Counted from the stretch's first letter, positions 15,870 to 24,671 are shown. The stretch: 64,000 nucleotides of DNA from Orenia metallireducens (GCF_001693735.1 NZ_LWDV01000010.1:773415-837414); one strand, 5' to 3'. Numbers and translations: made by a program. The notes: generated by a model not told the origin, from the letters alone.

Positions 15870-15902
15870 ATCTTAATTATTTCACTTTATAAGTTTCTCT
15901 TT

Positions 15903-16151
15903 TTAATATTCGTCACAACAAGTTTGTGCTGGATGAACAAGAGCACAGATACAATCAAGTAAGATATAAGTTCTAATACAATTTCCATGCTTAGTATCAA
16001 TTAATACTACAAAACAATCATCAACCTCACAGATGCATCCTGTAAATTCACAGCAGTCCTCTCCTGACTGAATGATAATATCAACCTGCTCATCAGTATC
16101 CTTTATCCTCTCCAATAAACATCTTAAGTCATCTCTACAAGTATTAGCCAT
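15903..16151 (-). CDS. Cysteine-rich small protein, spore-type, copy 1
   Basis: An 82-residue protein with 12 cysteines (15 percent). These are C5, C11, C33-C34, C39, C41, C46, C58, C67, C69 and C78-C79. The core is IIIQSGEDCCEFTGCICEV followed by IRTYILLDCICALVHPA. No signal peptide or membrane segment is present. I do not recognise the family. Paired cysteines suggest disulphide cross-linking, as in spore coat proteins, or metal binding. AAGGAGG precedes the ATG, and a sigma-K-like promoter lies about 60 bases upstream. This is the best template copy of the local family. Confidence 0.72.
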   Translation of the reverse strand: MANTCRDDLRCLLERIKDTDEQVDIIIQSGEDCCEFTGCICEVDDCFVVLIDTKHGNCIRTYILLDCICALVHPAQTCCDEY

Positions 16152-16209
16152 CTTCTGCCTACCTCCTTATTAATAGTAATGGTAATTAAATTTCTTTCTT
16201 TTAACAATA

Positions 16210-16237
16210 CATAATATGACCTCTTTAACCAATCTGT
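16210..16237 (-). promoter_or_regulatory. Sigma-K-like promoter, 15903 gene
   Basis: On the minus strand AC (16236-16237), 17 bases, then CATATTATG (16210-16218). The last base differs from CATAnnnTA. Confidence 0.55.
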
Positions 16238-16333
16238 TAATAAAAAATACTGTAAATATCTATTCCATAAGGTAATTTTAGATATATTAATTATAATTTT
16301 CATTTAATACTTAATTAAGTTAAAAGCCACTAC

Positions 16334-16522
16334 TTAAGAGCTATATTCTTCATCAAATAATTTAATATAGTCATCTTTAATCTCATCTATATCTACATCA
16401 ACCTCTTCTTTTTTTAGGTAACTTCTATTATACAGATTTCCAATCAAATAATATAAAAATAATTTACATAAAAAATATAAAATTATAATAAATATTATAA
16501 TTATAAGATAATCTCCCCCCAT
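16334..16522 (-). CDS. Small single-pass membrane protein
   Basis: A 62-residue protein. Residues 5-27 form one strongly hydrophobic segment (YLIIIIFIIILYFLCKLFLY), and the rest is an acidic tail (VDVDIDEIKDDYIKLFDEE). No family was recognised. GAGGAGG lies about ten bases before the ATG, which supports translation. It stands just upstream of the cysteine-rich gene at 15903 in the same direction, but the sigma-K-like element between them suggests separate transcription. Membrane anchoring in the mother cell is possible but unproven. Confidence 0.5.
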   Translation of the reverse strand: MGGDYLIIIIFIIILYFLCKLFLYYLIGNLYNRSYLKKEEVDVDIDEIKDDYIKLFDEEYSS

Positions 16523-16843
16523 TGACTGATAACCTCCTCTTTAATATTTATTGATGACTTATATTAATCACTAAACTACTGACTACTTGCCCACCAGTTA
16601 TAGCTCTAAAACCCTCTCCTTTTATATTTTATGAAAAAAGTTGAAATAATGTTAAGATAAAAATCATATGCTAAATAAATCTAATAGATGGAGGACTAGA
16701 CTAATATAATTATAAAATAGAATTTAATATAGAAATTATCTGTTAATGGGTATATTATATCAAGCTAGCACAGAGACTAATACAAATAATAAAAAGAGTA
16801 GGTTGCAAAATTGCAACCTACTCTTTTTATTAAAAATCAAAAA
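16523..16843. other. Gene-free stretch
   Basis: About 320 bases of AT-rich sequence. Apart from the terminator of the CAP-domain gene at its right end, I see no gene, RNA or clear promoter. Confidence 0.6.
16791..16828 (-). terminator. Terminator of the CAP-domain gene
   Basis: AAAAAGAGTAGGTTGCAA and its perfect inverted copy form a long stem with flanking A and T runs. It lies 15 bases after the stop codon at 16844. Confidence 0.9.
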
Positions 16844-17644
16844 TTAATAACCTAAGTCAGCAAATTCTTGAGCAAACATCTTACCATAAGGACCACCATC
16901 AATAATACCAATTCCCACATGGGTATAATCAGGATGAAGAATATTATCTCTATGGCTTTGACTCTTCATTAATTCATTATGTGCCCATTCTACATTAGGA
17001 GCTCCTGCTATGTTTTCACCAGCTAAGTAATAATCAATGTTCAATCTTTGCATCATATCAAAAGGTGAACCATAACTAGGAGAAAAATGGCTAAAATAAT
17101 CTTGATCAATCATATTTTGACTCTTCGCTCTAGCTACTTGAACCAATTTAAAATCAATTTTAAGAGGATTTAACCCTTCTTTAAGTCTTTCTTTGTTTAA
17201 CATGTCTAGCATAAGCTCTTCATCTGCATTTAACGAATATACTTTCATCTCTGTCCAATCCTTATTATCAGTTATCTCTAAAGCATCATTTTCTTGATGA
17301 TTAATGACTCCATCATCTTGTGTAACCACTTCAATCTCTACTGGAGGGGGCTGATTATCTGGTGAGGTCTCTTCTTGTGATACCAAATCATCACTTTGCT
17401 CACCATTACCATTTTGAATAGCAGAATTATCAATTGGATCAGCTATAGGTTCTGAAGTAGGATTCTTATCACCTACCATCCTTCCTAGAAAGAATAATGC
17501 CAAAAGAGCTTTTAAAACATTGAAAATATTATCATTTAAATCTACTCCTCCAAAGGCATAAGCAGTACCTGTACTAACTAAAACTATTGTTGGCATAATT
17601 AGTGCACAAATAAGTATCCATGTTATTATATTCTTTAGTCTCAT
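16844..17644 (-). CDS. Secreted CAP-domain protein, YkwD-like
   Basis: A 266-residue exported protein. Residues 1-32 are a signal or anchor sequence (IITWILICALIMPTIVLVST), and a second hydrophobic stretch follows at 43-57. Residues 65-130 form an acidic, Pro/Gln-rich linker. Residues 140-264 are a CAP/SCP domain with YFSHFSPSYGSPFDMM, GENIAG, SQSHRDNIL and YTHVGIGI, the usual bacterial YkwD-type motifs. Such proteins are secreted; many are linked to spores or cell wall, and their activity is unsettled. GGGGGGAG precedes the ATG. It lies upstream of the spore-type cluster. Confidence 0.88.
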   Translation of the reverse strand: MRLKNIITWILICALIMPTIVLVSTGTAYAFGGVDLNDNIFNVLKALLALFFLGRMVGDKNPTSEPIADPIDNSAIQNGNGEQSDDLVSQEETSPDNQPPPVEIEVVTQDDGVINHQENDALEITDNKDWTEMKVYSLNADEELMLDMLNKERLKEGLNPLKIDFKLVQVARAKSQNMIDQDYFSHFSPSYGSPFDMMQRLNIDYYLAGENIAGAPNVEWAHNELMKSQSHRDNILHPDYTHVGIGIIDGGPYGKMFAQEFADLGY

Positions 17645-17779
17645 TTACTCCCCCCTGTACTTTCTATACTTAATTTTATTATAACATATAGTAATTTAAA
17701 AGCAGAATGTAACTTATGGTAGCAAATTCAGCTAAAAATCAAGTCTAGAACTAAATAAATTATTAATAAGAATAAAAAA

Positions 17780-17795
17780 GCAGACATAAGTCTGC
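17780..17795 (-). terminator. Terminator of the trypsin-like gene
   Basis: GCAGACATAAGTCTGC forms a short hairpin followed on the minus strand by TTTTTATTCT. It lies 20 bases after the stop codon. Confidence 0.7.
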
Positions 17796-17815
17796 AAATA
17801 ATCAAATTATATAAT

Positions 17816-18823
17816 TTAGAAGGTTACATTTAAGGCAGTTAGGACATTATTTATCTTATTACAGATTGTACTCTTATCAGAACCTGCAAAAAGTAGACCT
17901 ACAGCCTCATTATCTTTGTTTACAACTAGTGCACCACTATCACCAGGTTTAGAAAAAGGCTCTGTTATAATTTGGTCTGTAAAGATAGCAGATTCCTCAG
18001 CAGACAATTGAACTTTAATAGTAGCATTAACAGCCTTAATCTTAGCTGATGTCAGTCCACTTGTTCTACCACTCTTTCTAACTAACATCTTTAATTCTGG
18101 TTCAGCTACTCCTGCTACTTCCCCGATTCCTAAAATCTCTGAATCAATCAACTCAACATCTTTGGGTTTAGCAACAGCACAATCTACTTTATTATTTATT
18201 GATGACCTTTTAACCTCATAGGGTGCTCCTATTAATCTTCCTAACCCCTTTAATACTTGGTTAAATCCAGACATCAAAGGACAAGCAGGTGGCTGATCAT
18301 TATAAATAGGTACAAAACGCTCTAAATAACCTATTACATCTTCCTCTTCATTACCACCATCATAACTACCTGGTTGCAAGATAGGATCTCCTTTACTTGC
18401 TCTACCATCACTACCATTTGTGATATTAGCTAAAACATGATTGTTTGATAAGATAAGTGGGTTTCCAGTCTTTTTGTCTTTAACCACCGCTCCAAAAGTA
18501 CCTGCTGTAATCTTATAATGACCAATACTGACTCCTGGTTGAGCAGGTCGTAATTTAGTTATTCTTATCTTATCCTCGTTTGCTAATAACTCAACTTTAC
18601 CTACCTCAATAACATCAGTCTTCTTATCCTCTAGACTCTGTGGTATAATATGCCCTTCATTTAAACTTTGGGCATCTAACTTACTCTCTACTAGGACCAC
18701 AACACACTCTTCATTAGTCCTTCTACCTCCAATTTCTTTATATCCTTGACCTACTCCAACTACATTATCTAAAGAAAGAATATTCTCTAAGTACTTATCT
18801 ATTATGTTCTGAATCTCATTCAT
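17816..18823 (-). CDS. Trypsin-like serine peptidase domain protein
   Basis: A 335-residue protein with a chymotrypsin-type fold. The likely triad is His129 in LSNNHVLA, Asp214 in KVDCAVAKP and Ser296 in SKPGDSGALV. The N-terminal 100 residues (VVGVGQGYKEIGGRRTNEEC) form a family-specific leader found in stand-alone peptidases of Clostridia and Bacillus. There is no signal peptide, so it may act in the mother cell or on the forespore. GGGGGG precedes the ATG by about 11 bases. It is followed by its own terminator and lies between veg and the spore-type cluster. Confidence 0.8.
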   Translation of the reverse strand: MNEIQNIIDKYLENILSLDNVVGVGQGYKEIGGRRTNEECVVVLVESKLDAQSLNEGHIIPQSLEDKKTDVIEVGKVELLANEDKIRITKLRPAQPGVSIGHYKITAGTFGAVVKDKKTGNPLILSNNHVLANITNGSDGRASKGDPILQPGSYDGGNEEEDVIGYLERFVPIYNDQPPACPLMSGFNQVLKGLGRLIGAPYEVKRSSINNKVDCAVAKPKDVELIDSEILGIGEVAGVAEPELKMLVRKSGRTSGLTSAKIKAVNATIKVQLSAEESAIFTDQIITEPFSKPGDSGALVVNKDNEAVGLLFAGSDKSTICNKINNVLTALNVTF

Positions 18824-18933
18824 TCTTCTATGTCCCCCCTTTCAGTTAATACAGTATATTCACTAACCTTACTTTTGTGATACAGGGGGGATAAAAAATG
18901 TATTATATAAATCTAGAATTTATCCAAAAATAA

Positions 18934-18971
18934 AAAAGGAACTGTAACCTGTACAGGTTACAGTTCCTTTT
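18934..18971 (-). terminator. Terminator of veg
   Basis: AAAAGGAACTGTAACCTG and its perfect inverted copy, with A and T runs on either side, lie just after the veg stop codon. Confidence 0.9.
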
Positions 18972-18978
18972 ATAAAGA

Positions 18979-19245
18979 TTAAACACTAATACATCCAATC
19001 TTCATATTATTATCTTTAATCTTTACTTCAACAGTTTCTGTTAACACATCTGCATAACTATATGAAATACGTCGAGGGCTTTGATCTTCATCAACCTTCA
19101 CTACAAATACCTTTGGATATGTTTGTTCCAAAATTCCTTCTTTCTCAATAATCTTACGCCGACCTTGGTTAGCTTTTAATTTCACCTTTTTTCCAACAAA
19201 GGAGTCTAAGTCACTCTTAATTTGACCTAAAATGTTATCTGACAT
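18979..19245 (-). CDS. veg: Veg protein
   Basis: An 88-residue small basic protein of the Veg family (DUF1021). The motif VGKKVKLKANQGRRKIIEKE near residue 17-36 and the following EGILEQTYPKVFVVKV are typical. In B. subtilis Veg promotes biofilm matrix gene expression and is very strongly transcribed. The position after rsmA and before the ispE block matches the B. subtilis order ksgA-yabG-veg-ispE, although here 15 kb of other genes separate veg from ispE and a YkuK-type gene occupies the yabG position. The start is supported by GAAGGGTGGG upstream. Confidence 0.93.
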   Translation of the reverse strand: MSDNILGQIKSDLDSFVGKKVKLKANQGRRKIIEKEGILEQTYPKVFVVKVDEDQSPRRISYSYADVLTETVEVKIKDNNMKIGCISV

Positions 19246-19334
19246 GTTGACCCACCCTTCTGGAATTACTATTACTAATTATACCAAAATTAAAGAAATA
19301 AGTCAAATAAACTAATTTCCTTAAATACTAATAA

Positions 19335-19808
19335 TTACTTAGTATATCTATCAGCAACATTGGATGCTCCATAGGCAAATGGCTTAATCTTTGCCTTATA
19401 CCCACTACCAACAACCATCCCTACCACTTCATTAATTAATTGCTTAGTCTTTCCTCTTCTCCCTACATCAAGATGAACCTCTATATCCAAATCACAGATA
19501 AAGTCTTCTTCTAATATCCTATCTTTTAACTTACTTGCTAGCTCTAAGCTTCTTCCAGTTTCATAATAAATTCTCTGCTGAAAGGTTAGTTGTGGATTTA
19601 ATTCATCTTTGATGTAATAAAACCTAGCTCCTTTTCCTTCACGATAGATGATTATAGTAGTTACCAGTATGATTCTATCACTTGGTTGAGAATCACTACC
19701 AATTATCAACTGATAATTACATTCAGGCAGACTTTTTACAAAACCAATAATACTACAGTAGGTCTGTTCAAAATTCAATTTACCTTCTGTAGGGCTGATA
19801 AATAACAT
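19335..19808 (-). CDS. YkuK-family RNase H-like protein
   Basis: A 157-residue protein of the DUF458/YkuK family, which is predicted to have an RNase H-like fold. Acidic residues on predicted strands include IIGSDSQPSD near residue 40 and IEVHLDVGRRGKTKQLINEV near residue 109. The C-terminus KPFAYGASNVADRYTK is typical. Its activity is not established. The start codon follows directly on the rsmA stop, with GGAGGAG as ribosome binding site inside the rsmA end, so the two genes are translationally linked. Confidence 0.85.
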   Translation of the reverse strand: MLFISPTEGKLNFEQTYCSIIGFVKSLPECNYQLIIGSDSQPSDRIILVTTIIIYREGKGARFYYIKDELNPQLTFQQRIYYETGRSLELASKLKDRILEEDFICDLDIEVHLDVGRRGKTKQLINEVVGMVVGSGYKAKIKPFAYGASNVADRYTK

Positions 19809-20666
19809 TTATTCTCCTCCAGTTAAATTAAATAGAGCATTACTTAACTGAGCAAAGGTTTCAATACTCAATTTTTCTGCTCTTCTTCTTGGATCAATCC
19901 CTACTTCCTCCAATGCTTGGTCGATTAAATCACGGTTTAAATTTAGATAAGGTGCCTTACTTAAAGAATTTCTAATGGTCTTCCTTCTTTGATGAAAAGC
20001 TGATTTAACCACCTTAAAAAAGAATTCTTCATCTAATACCTCAAGATTTTGTTCTTCTTTTACTTTTAAGTCCATCACAACCGATTCGACCTTAGGTTGT
20101 GGTATAAAGACAGTGGGAGGCACTACAAAGGCAATCTCTGGATTACTATGATACTGTACTCCAATAGATAAAACACCATAATCTTTACCCCCTGGTGATG
20201 CTACCATTCGCTCTCCTACCTCTTTTTGTATCATTACTACTATCTTTTCTACATCAAAGCCTTCCTCCAGCAATCTCATTATGATAGGAGTAGTAATATA
20301 ATAAGGTAGGTTAGCTACCAGCTTAAAGCTTCCATCTACTAATTCAGAAAAATCTACATCTAAGGCATCACCATGAACTATCTCTATATTATTATATACA
20401 TTTAAAGATTCTTTTAATACTGGAATTAACCGATTGTCTAATTCAATAGCAATTACCTTAGCCCCTGTCTCTGCCATCTTCTGAGTCAAAGATCCAATCC
20501 CAGGTCCAATTTCAATTACTGTATCATCTTCTGTTAACTCAGCTGTTTCTACTATCTTATTTAGAATATTATTGTCAATTAAGAAGTTCTGTCCTAGACT
20601 CTTCTTTAATTGTAAATTATGTTTACTTAAAATATCTTTTGTATTACTTGGATTAGCAATTTCCAT
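19809..20666 (-). CDS. rsmA: 16S rRNA dimethyladenosine transferase RsmA (KsgA)
   Basis: This enzyme dimethylates two adjacent adenines in the 3' hairpin of 16S rRNA during small-subunit assembly, using S-adenosylmethionine. KKSLGQNFLIDNNIL at the N-terminus, DTVIEIGPGIGSLT (SAM motif I) and VANLPYYITTPI (motif IV) are all present. I prefer the ATG at 20666, with AGGGG seven bases upstream; a GTG at 20675 overlaps that site. The 5' end overlaps the end of rnmV, so the pair is co-translated as in B. subtilis. Confidence 0.95.
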   Translation of the reverse strand: MEIANPSNTKDILSKHNLQLKKSLGQNFLIDNNILNKIVETAELTEDDTVIEIGPGIGSLTQKMAETGAKVIAIELDNRLIPVLKESLNVYNNIEIVHGDALDVDFSELVDGSFKLVANLPYYITTPIIMRLLEEGFDVEKIVVMIQKEVGERMVASPGGKDYGVLSIGVQYHSNPEIAFVVPPTVFIPQPKVESVVMDLKVKEEQNLEVLDEEFFFKVVKSAFHQRRKTIRNSLSKAPYLNLNRDLIDQALEEVGIDPRRRAEKLSIETFAQLSNALFNLTGGE

Positions 20667-21210
20667 CCTCAACACCCCTAGTTACCTTTTCTAATGCCAG
20701 TATAAACTCTTCTCTAGTTATACCATAATTATTCAATCTATTTAAGAACTGCTTACCATTAGCATAACCAATCCCTAGCTCATTACCAACTTTATCTCTC
20801 AACTCCTTTGACTCATAGCCCCCTATTAATCCCAGAGCAACCAAATCATCCTTAATAAACTTCTTCTCTTCTTTTTGATAAGCAACCTTAGCCTTAGTTA
20901 ATGCTTCTCTAATAGCTTCAGGACTGGCATTTTCAATACCTATATCACCAGATTTAGTAGCTTTGTTCTGAACCAAATATGCATCTTTACACCCAGGTAC
21001 TGCATCCTTTATTCTTCTTCTAATCTGCTCTCCAGCATGATCTGGATCTGTAAATATAATGACTCCTTTCTTCTGTTGAGCTAACCTTATTCTATTTAAG
21101 ACACTCTTAGATAAAGAAAAACCTTGTGTGATAATTACTTCTGCATCTACCGCCTTCTTAACTGCATCCAAATCATCTCTACCTTCTACTACTATAACCT
21201 CTTTTATCAT
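20653..21210 (-). CDS. rnmV: Ribonuclease M5
   Basis: A 185-residue TOPRIM-domain nuclease that matures 5S rRNA by cutting the precursor on both sides. EVIVVEGRDDLDAVKKAVDA at the N-terminus and IIFTDPDHAGEQIRRRI are the TOPRIM acidic motifs. The C-terminal half reads FIKDDLVALGLIGG, typical of the family. GGGGGATGGG precedes the ATG. It overlaps the rsmA start and heads the rnmV-rsmA-ykuK unit. Ribosomal protein L18 is its partner in B. subtilis. Confidence 0.95.
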   Translation of the reverse strand: MIKEVIVVEGRDDLDAVKKAVDAEVIITQGFSLSKSVLNRIRLAQQKKGVIIFTDPDHAGEQIRRRIKDAVPGCKDAYLVQNKATKSGDIGIENASPEAIREALTKAKVAYQKEEKKFIKDDLVALGLIGGYESKELRDKVGNELGIGYANGKQFLNRLNNYGITREEFILALEKVTRGVEDGNC

Positions 21211-21310
21211 CCCATCCCCCTTATTTAATTTTTTCTCTATATTAATTAGTCTAATTAATTGTAAATTTATTAAACCCTAAAATTGCAACTATTTCTTGAT
21301 AAAGTGCAAA

Positions 21311-21340
21311 GGTTGCCATGAATAAAACATAGCAACCCTA
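21311..21340 (-). terminator. Probable terminator of the LacI-family gene
   Basis: GGTTGCCATG and CATAGCAACC pair with one G-U wobble around a seven-base loop, followed on the minus strand by TTTGCACTTTATC. It lies 31 bases after the stop codon at 21371. Confidence 0.65.
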
Positions 21341-21370
21341 TACTTTCTTCTATTCTTCGCTAACCCTAAT

Positions 21371-22390
21371 TTATCCTTTATATCCTCCACAAGAATCTCT
21401 AATAATCATATTGGTCTTAACTATTTCATGATAATATTCTGTAGGCTCTTTATTGATTATATTGATTAAGCTTTTAGTAGCTGTACTTCCCAATTCGAAG
21501 ATATTAATATCCACCGTTGTTAAAGAAGGGGTAATTAACTGTGATAGAGGGTTATTATTAAAACCTACTACCGATACATCACCAGGAACCTTTAGACCCA
21601 ATTCCTTAATCCCCAAAATAGCTCCATAGGCCATTAAATCATCAACAGCAAATATAGCAGTTAATTTGGGGTAAGACTCAAGTAATTCTTTAGTATATTT
21701 AGTGGTTAAGCCATGATGTCCTGTTGTCTGGATAATATAATTAGGGTTATACTCTATTCCATTATCTTCTAAGGCACGTTTATACCCCTCTAATCTATCT
21801 TTATAAACTATATATTTACTATCTCCAGTTATTACCCCAATCTTCTCATGCCCCAACCCAATTAAATACTCTACTAATTTTTTAGTTGATTCAATATTAT
21901 CATTATTTACCCAAAAATTATTCTTTTCATCTTCTGGACGACCAACTATAACAAAAGGAGTTTTTAGTTTTTTCAATTCTTTAAGCAATTTATCATTACT
22001 TCTAGCCCTTAAGATTAATAGACCATCAACCCTCTTACTTCTTACAGCTTTAAGTGTTACTTCTAACTCTTCTTTCATGCCATTACTGGTAATAAGTAAT
22101 AAGCTATACTCTTTGTTTTGAGCCACTGAACCAATACCTCTTAATATTTCAGAGTAAAAAGGATCAGCAAAGGCTTCTTCAGTAGAATAAGGCATGACCA
22201 ATCCCAAAGTATTCGTCTTCTGTTTGACTAAGCTTCGTGCAATAATATTAGGATGGTAACCAATCTCCTTCATCGATTTTTCTACCCGCTTTTTAGTCTC
22301 ACTACTAATTCTAGGATGATTATTTATAACTCTAGAAACAGTAGAAGGAGATACCCCAGCACTCTTTGCAACATCTTTAATAGTAGGCAT
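21371..22390 (-). CDS. LacI-family transcriptional regulator
   Basis: A 339-residue regulator. Residues 2-50 form the LacI helix-turn-helix and hinge (TIKDVAKSAGVSPSTVSRV, then RISSETKKRV). The remainder is a periplasmic-binding-protein-like effector domain with TAIFAVDDLMAYGAI and DVSVVGFNNNPLSQLITP. Such proteins usually sense a sugar and repress uptake or breakdown genes. It lies 555 bases downstream of a sugar-binding lipoprotein gene, its probable target. The sugar cannot be read; the group around MalR-type regulators is plausible. Confidence 0.92.
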   Translation of the reverse strand: MPTIKDVAKSAGVSPSTVSRVINNHPRISSETKKRVEKSMKEIGYHPNIIARSLVKQKTNTLGLVMPYSTEEAFADPFYSEILRGIGSVAQNKEYSLLLITSNGMKEELEVTLKAVRSKRVDGLLILRARSNDKLLKELKKLKTPFVIVGRPEDEKNNFWVNNDNIESTKKLVEYLIGLGHEKIGVITGDSKYIVYKDRLEGYKRALEDNGIEYNPNYIIQTTGHHGLTTKYTKELLESYPKLTAIFAVDDLMAYGAILGIKELGLKVPGDVSVVGFNNNPLSQLITPSLTTVDINIFELGSTATKSLINIINKEPTEYYHEIVKTNMIIRDSCGGYKG

Positions 22391-22945
22391 AACTACCTTC
22401 CTCTCTTGAACTAATAATATTATTAAATGATTAGAAGTAAGACCCTTCTCTTAAATTGAATATACAAGCTTTGATCAAAACCTTACTTCAAGTAATTTTA
22501 TAGAACATACAATAAAACCCTTTAATACAATACTTCCAATATACTATTAAGTTTATAGAAAATCTACACTAGGAGTCAAGACTACCTGTTAAAAATATTA
22601 AATAAAATTCATTAATTTAAAAATTTCATCTGTTAATATTGATAAACTAAAGATATATTCTTTACCTCTTTTTATTATTATATCAAAGTTTCTATTTTAA
22701 CTAAAGCTGATTGAATTATTATCATTGAAAAAGTTATATAGAGTTTATTTGGGATTATTTTACAAAATAAACTAAATGAGGTCAAAACAATAAAATCATA
22801 GGCAAAATGCCTATGACTTCTAACCCTTTACTCAACTTAAGATCAATCCTCCTACTAAATAGCAAGAAAATATTAAGAATAGAGCCATTACTAGAAGCAT
22901 GATTAATACAGAAGCATCTGTGATGGTTACATAGATTATATAATC
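22391..22945. other. Gap with a tiny hydrophobic frame
   Basis: No full gene is present. On the minus strand 22832-22900 encodes a 22-residue hydrophobic peptide (MLLVMALFLIFSCYLVGGLI...) in the frame that follows the lipoprotein stop codon. No ribosome binding site precedes its ATG. It may be the last trace of a permease gene, which would normally follow the binding protein. TTTGATCAAA at 22470-22479 is a short palindrome near the LacI-family gene. Confidence 0.35.
22796..22816 (-). terminator. Terminator after the lipoprotein gene
   Basis: TCATAGGCA/TGCCTATGA form a hairpin followed on the minus strand by TTTTATTGTTTTG. It separates the lipoprotein gene from the LacI-family gene. Confidence 0.75.
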
Positions 22946-24262
22946 TTATTTTGTCTTTGAAATTTTCTTTTCAACTATCTCCTGCATCTGAGCAGCTCCT
23001 TTGGCAGGATTTAAATCACCAGCCATAACACTTTCTAATACTGGAGCAATAGCATCCCAGACTGCCTTCATTTCTGGAATTATAGGCATAGCCTTGCTAT
23101 TTCTTAACTGTTTAGCTAAACCACTCAGAATCTGATCTTCTCTAATGATTGGTAGATTATAAATAGACTTATTTGTTGGAAGTAACTTATGCTTCTCAAC
23201 TAATACCTTCTGAGCTTCTTTACCTGTCATAAATTTAATAAATTTTAAAGCAGCAATCTGCTCAGACTCTGATAACTCAGATATCATAATATATCCGCTA
23301 CCACTTATCATAGGTTGAGCATATTTACTACTCTTTTGGAATATAGGAAGTGGAGCAATACCTAAGTCAATATCCTTATCTTCATCATAACTTTTATAAG
23401 ACCAGTCCCCATCAATAATATATGCAGCTTTTCCTTCTTTAAATAAACTATCCATTAGATGAGAATCAACTTGCTCTGGAACAATCTTATGTTCAAATTT
23501 CAAATCATGAACAAACTGTAAAGCATCTTTAGTGGCCTGAGTATCTAATATTGGATTATTATCTTCATCAAATGCCCAACCTCCAAAACCACCATGGAAT
23601 GCTACCCACCAGGAGGGGTCAGTTAAATGATATACTAAGCCATATTGGTCTATTTCCCCATCATTATCTATATCTTTGGTTAAACCTTTTGCCATAGAAA
23701 TTAGCTCCTCCCAAGTCTCTGGGGCTTTATCTACTAATTTCTTGTTATAGAGTAATGTCAAATGATTGCCCATAGTATCTGGTACACCATAAATATGACC
23801 ATTAAGACTCATACTAGGTAATGCATTCTCAATATACATACTTTTCATCTCTTTACTCATTAAATCTTCTAAAGGCTGAGCAATTCCCATTATAGAAAAT
23901 GGTCTAATATGATCAAAAGAACTAAGAGTTAGTGTCGGTCCTCCCCCACCCATAAATGCTGTTTGAGTATTCTGTCTTAACTCTTCTGTTTCCATATGTG
24001 TTCTTTCAACTATAATATTAGGATATCTTTTTTGGAATTTATCAATTAGTTGGTCTAGGGTCTTTCCAACTTTGGGATCAACCCCTTCCCATAATTTAAT
24101 AATTACTTCTTTATTGATCTCTTTTAAGTCTAGCCCTGTAGCCTCTTGCTTAGACTTTTGAATTTGCTCAGTGCTAGCAACTTTGTTTTCAGCTTCTTGA
24201 TTACTACTACACCCTACTAGTAGTAAAGAAAATACTAGTACGATGATTATACTTTGTTTCAC
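22946..24262 (-). CDS. Orphan sugar-binding lipoprotein, ABC type (MalE-like)
   Basis: A 438-residue extracellular solute-binding protein of family 1. The N-terminus has a lipoprotein signal with LLLVGCSSN, so Cys18 is the lipidated residue. YGVPDTMGNHLTLLYNKKL, PETWEELISMAK and the aromatic stretch DPSWWVAFHGGFGGW are typical of maltose- or oligosaccharide-binding members. No permease or ATPase gene is visible nearby, so it must work with an importer encoded elsewhere, or be left over. A LacI-family regulator lies downstream. TTAAGAGGAGG precedes the ATG. Confidence 0.92.
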   Translation of the reverse strand: MKQSIIIVLVFSLLLVGCSSNQEAENKVASTEQIQKSKQEATGLDLKEINKEVIIKLWEGVDPKVGKTLDQLIDKFQKRYPNIIVERTHMETEELRQNTQTAFMGGGGPTLTLSSFDHIRPFSIMGIAQPLEDLMSKEMKSMYIENALPSMSLNGHIYGVPDTMGNHLTLLYNKKLVDKAPETWEELISMAKGLTKDIDNDGEIDQYGLVYHLTDPSWWVAFHGGFGGWAFDEDNNPILDTQATKDALQFVHDLKFEHKIVPEQVDSHLMDSLFKEGKAAYIIDGDWSYKSYDEDKDIDLGIAPLPIFQKSSKYAQPMISGSGYIMISELSESEQIAALKFIKFMTGKEAQKVLVEKHKLLPTNKSIYNLPIIREDQILSGLAKQLRNSKAMPIIPEMKAVWDAIAPVLESVMAGDLNPAKGAAQMQEIVEKKISKTK

Positions 24263-24422
24263 TTTAGTTCCTCCTCTTAATTTTATTTTGGTCTTAAGAT
24301 CAAGCTACTTCCCTTAAAAACATCTACAATATCCCCTTTATTATCTACTTATAAAATTACTTAGAAGAAACTATCTATTTTACTAAGATAAATCCATCTT
24401 GTTTTACATTATATTGTATTTT

Positions 24423-24455
24423 TACTACATTTATATATTCGTTATTAATGTAGTA
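24423..24455. promoter_or_regulatory. Inverted repeat upstream of the lipoprotein gene
   Basis: TACTACATT and AATGTAGTA are perfect inverted arms separated by 15 bases. On the minus strand a TATAAT (24408-24413) follows at a distance that places the repeat over the -35 region. It could be a regulator site for the lipoprotein gene, 160 bases downstream; its protein is unknown. Confidence 0.35.
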
Positions 24456-24515
24456 AGTCCTGCACCTTAATCTCTTTTAACTATGAAAATTTAACTAAAA
24501 ATATCTTTAAAATAA

Positions 24516-24545
24516 AAAGCTACTATGACTTATCATAGTAGCTTT
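24516..24545 (-). terminator. Terminator of the metG-tatD unit
   Basis: AAAGCTACTATGA and TCATAGTAGCTTT pair around a short loop and are followed on the minus strand by TTTATTTTAAAG. It lies about 125 bases after the tatD stop codon. Confidence 0.75.
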
Positions 24546-24671
24546 AGCATTATCTATTAAATTTCTAAATTCTTTAATTTACTATAGCTTCATAAGCCCC
24601 TCTAATAGTTAGCTGTGTAATCATTAATCTTAGGCTAATACTTAACTGAAAAATCATTACTTAGACTAATA

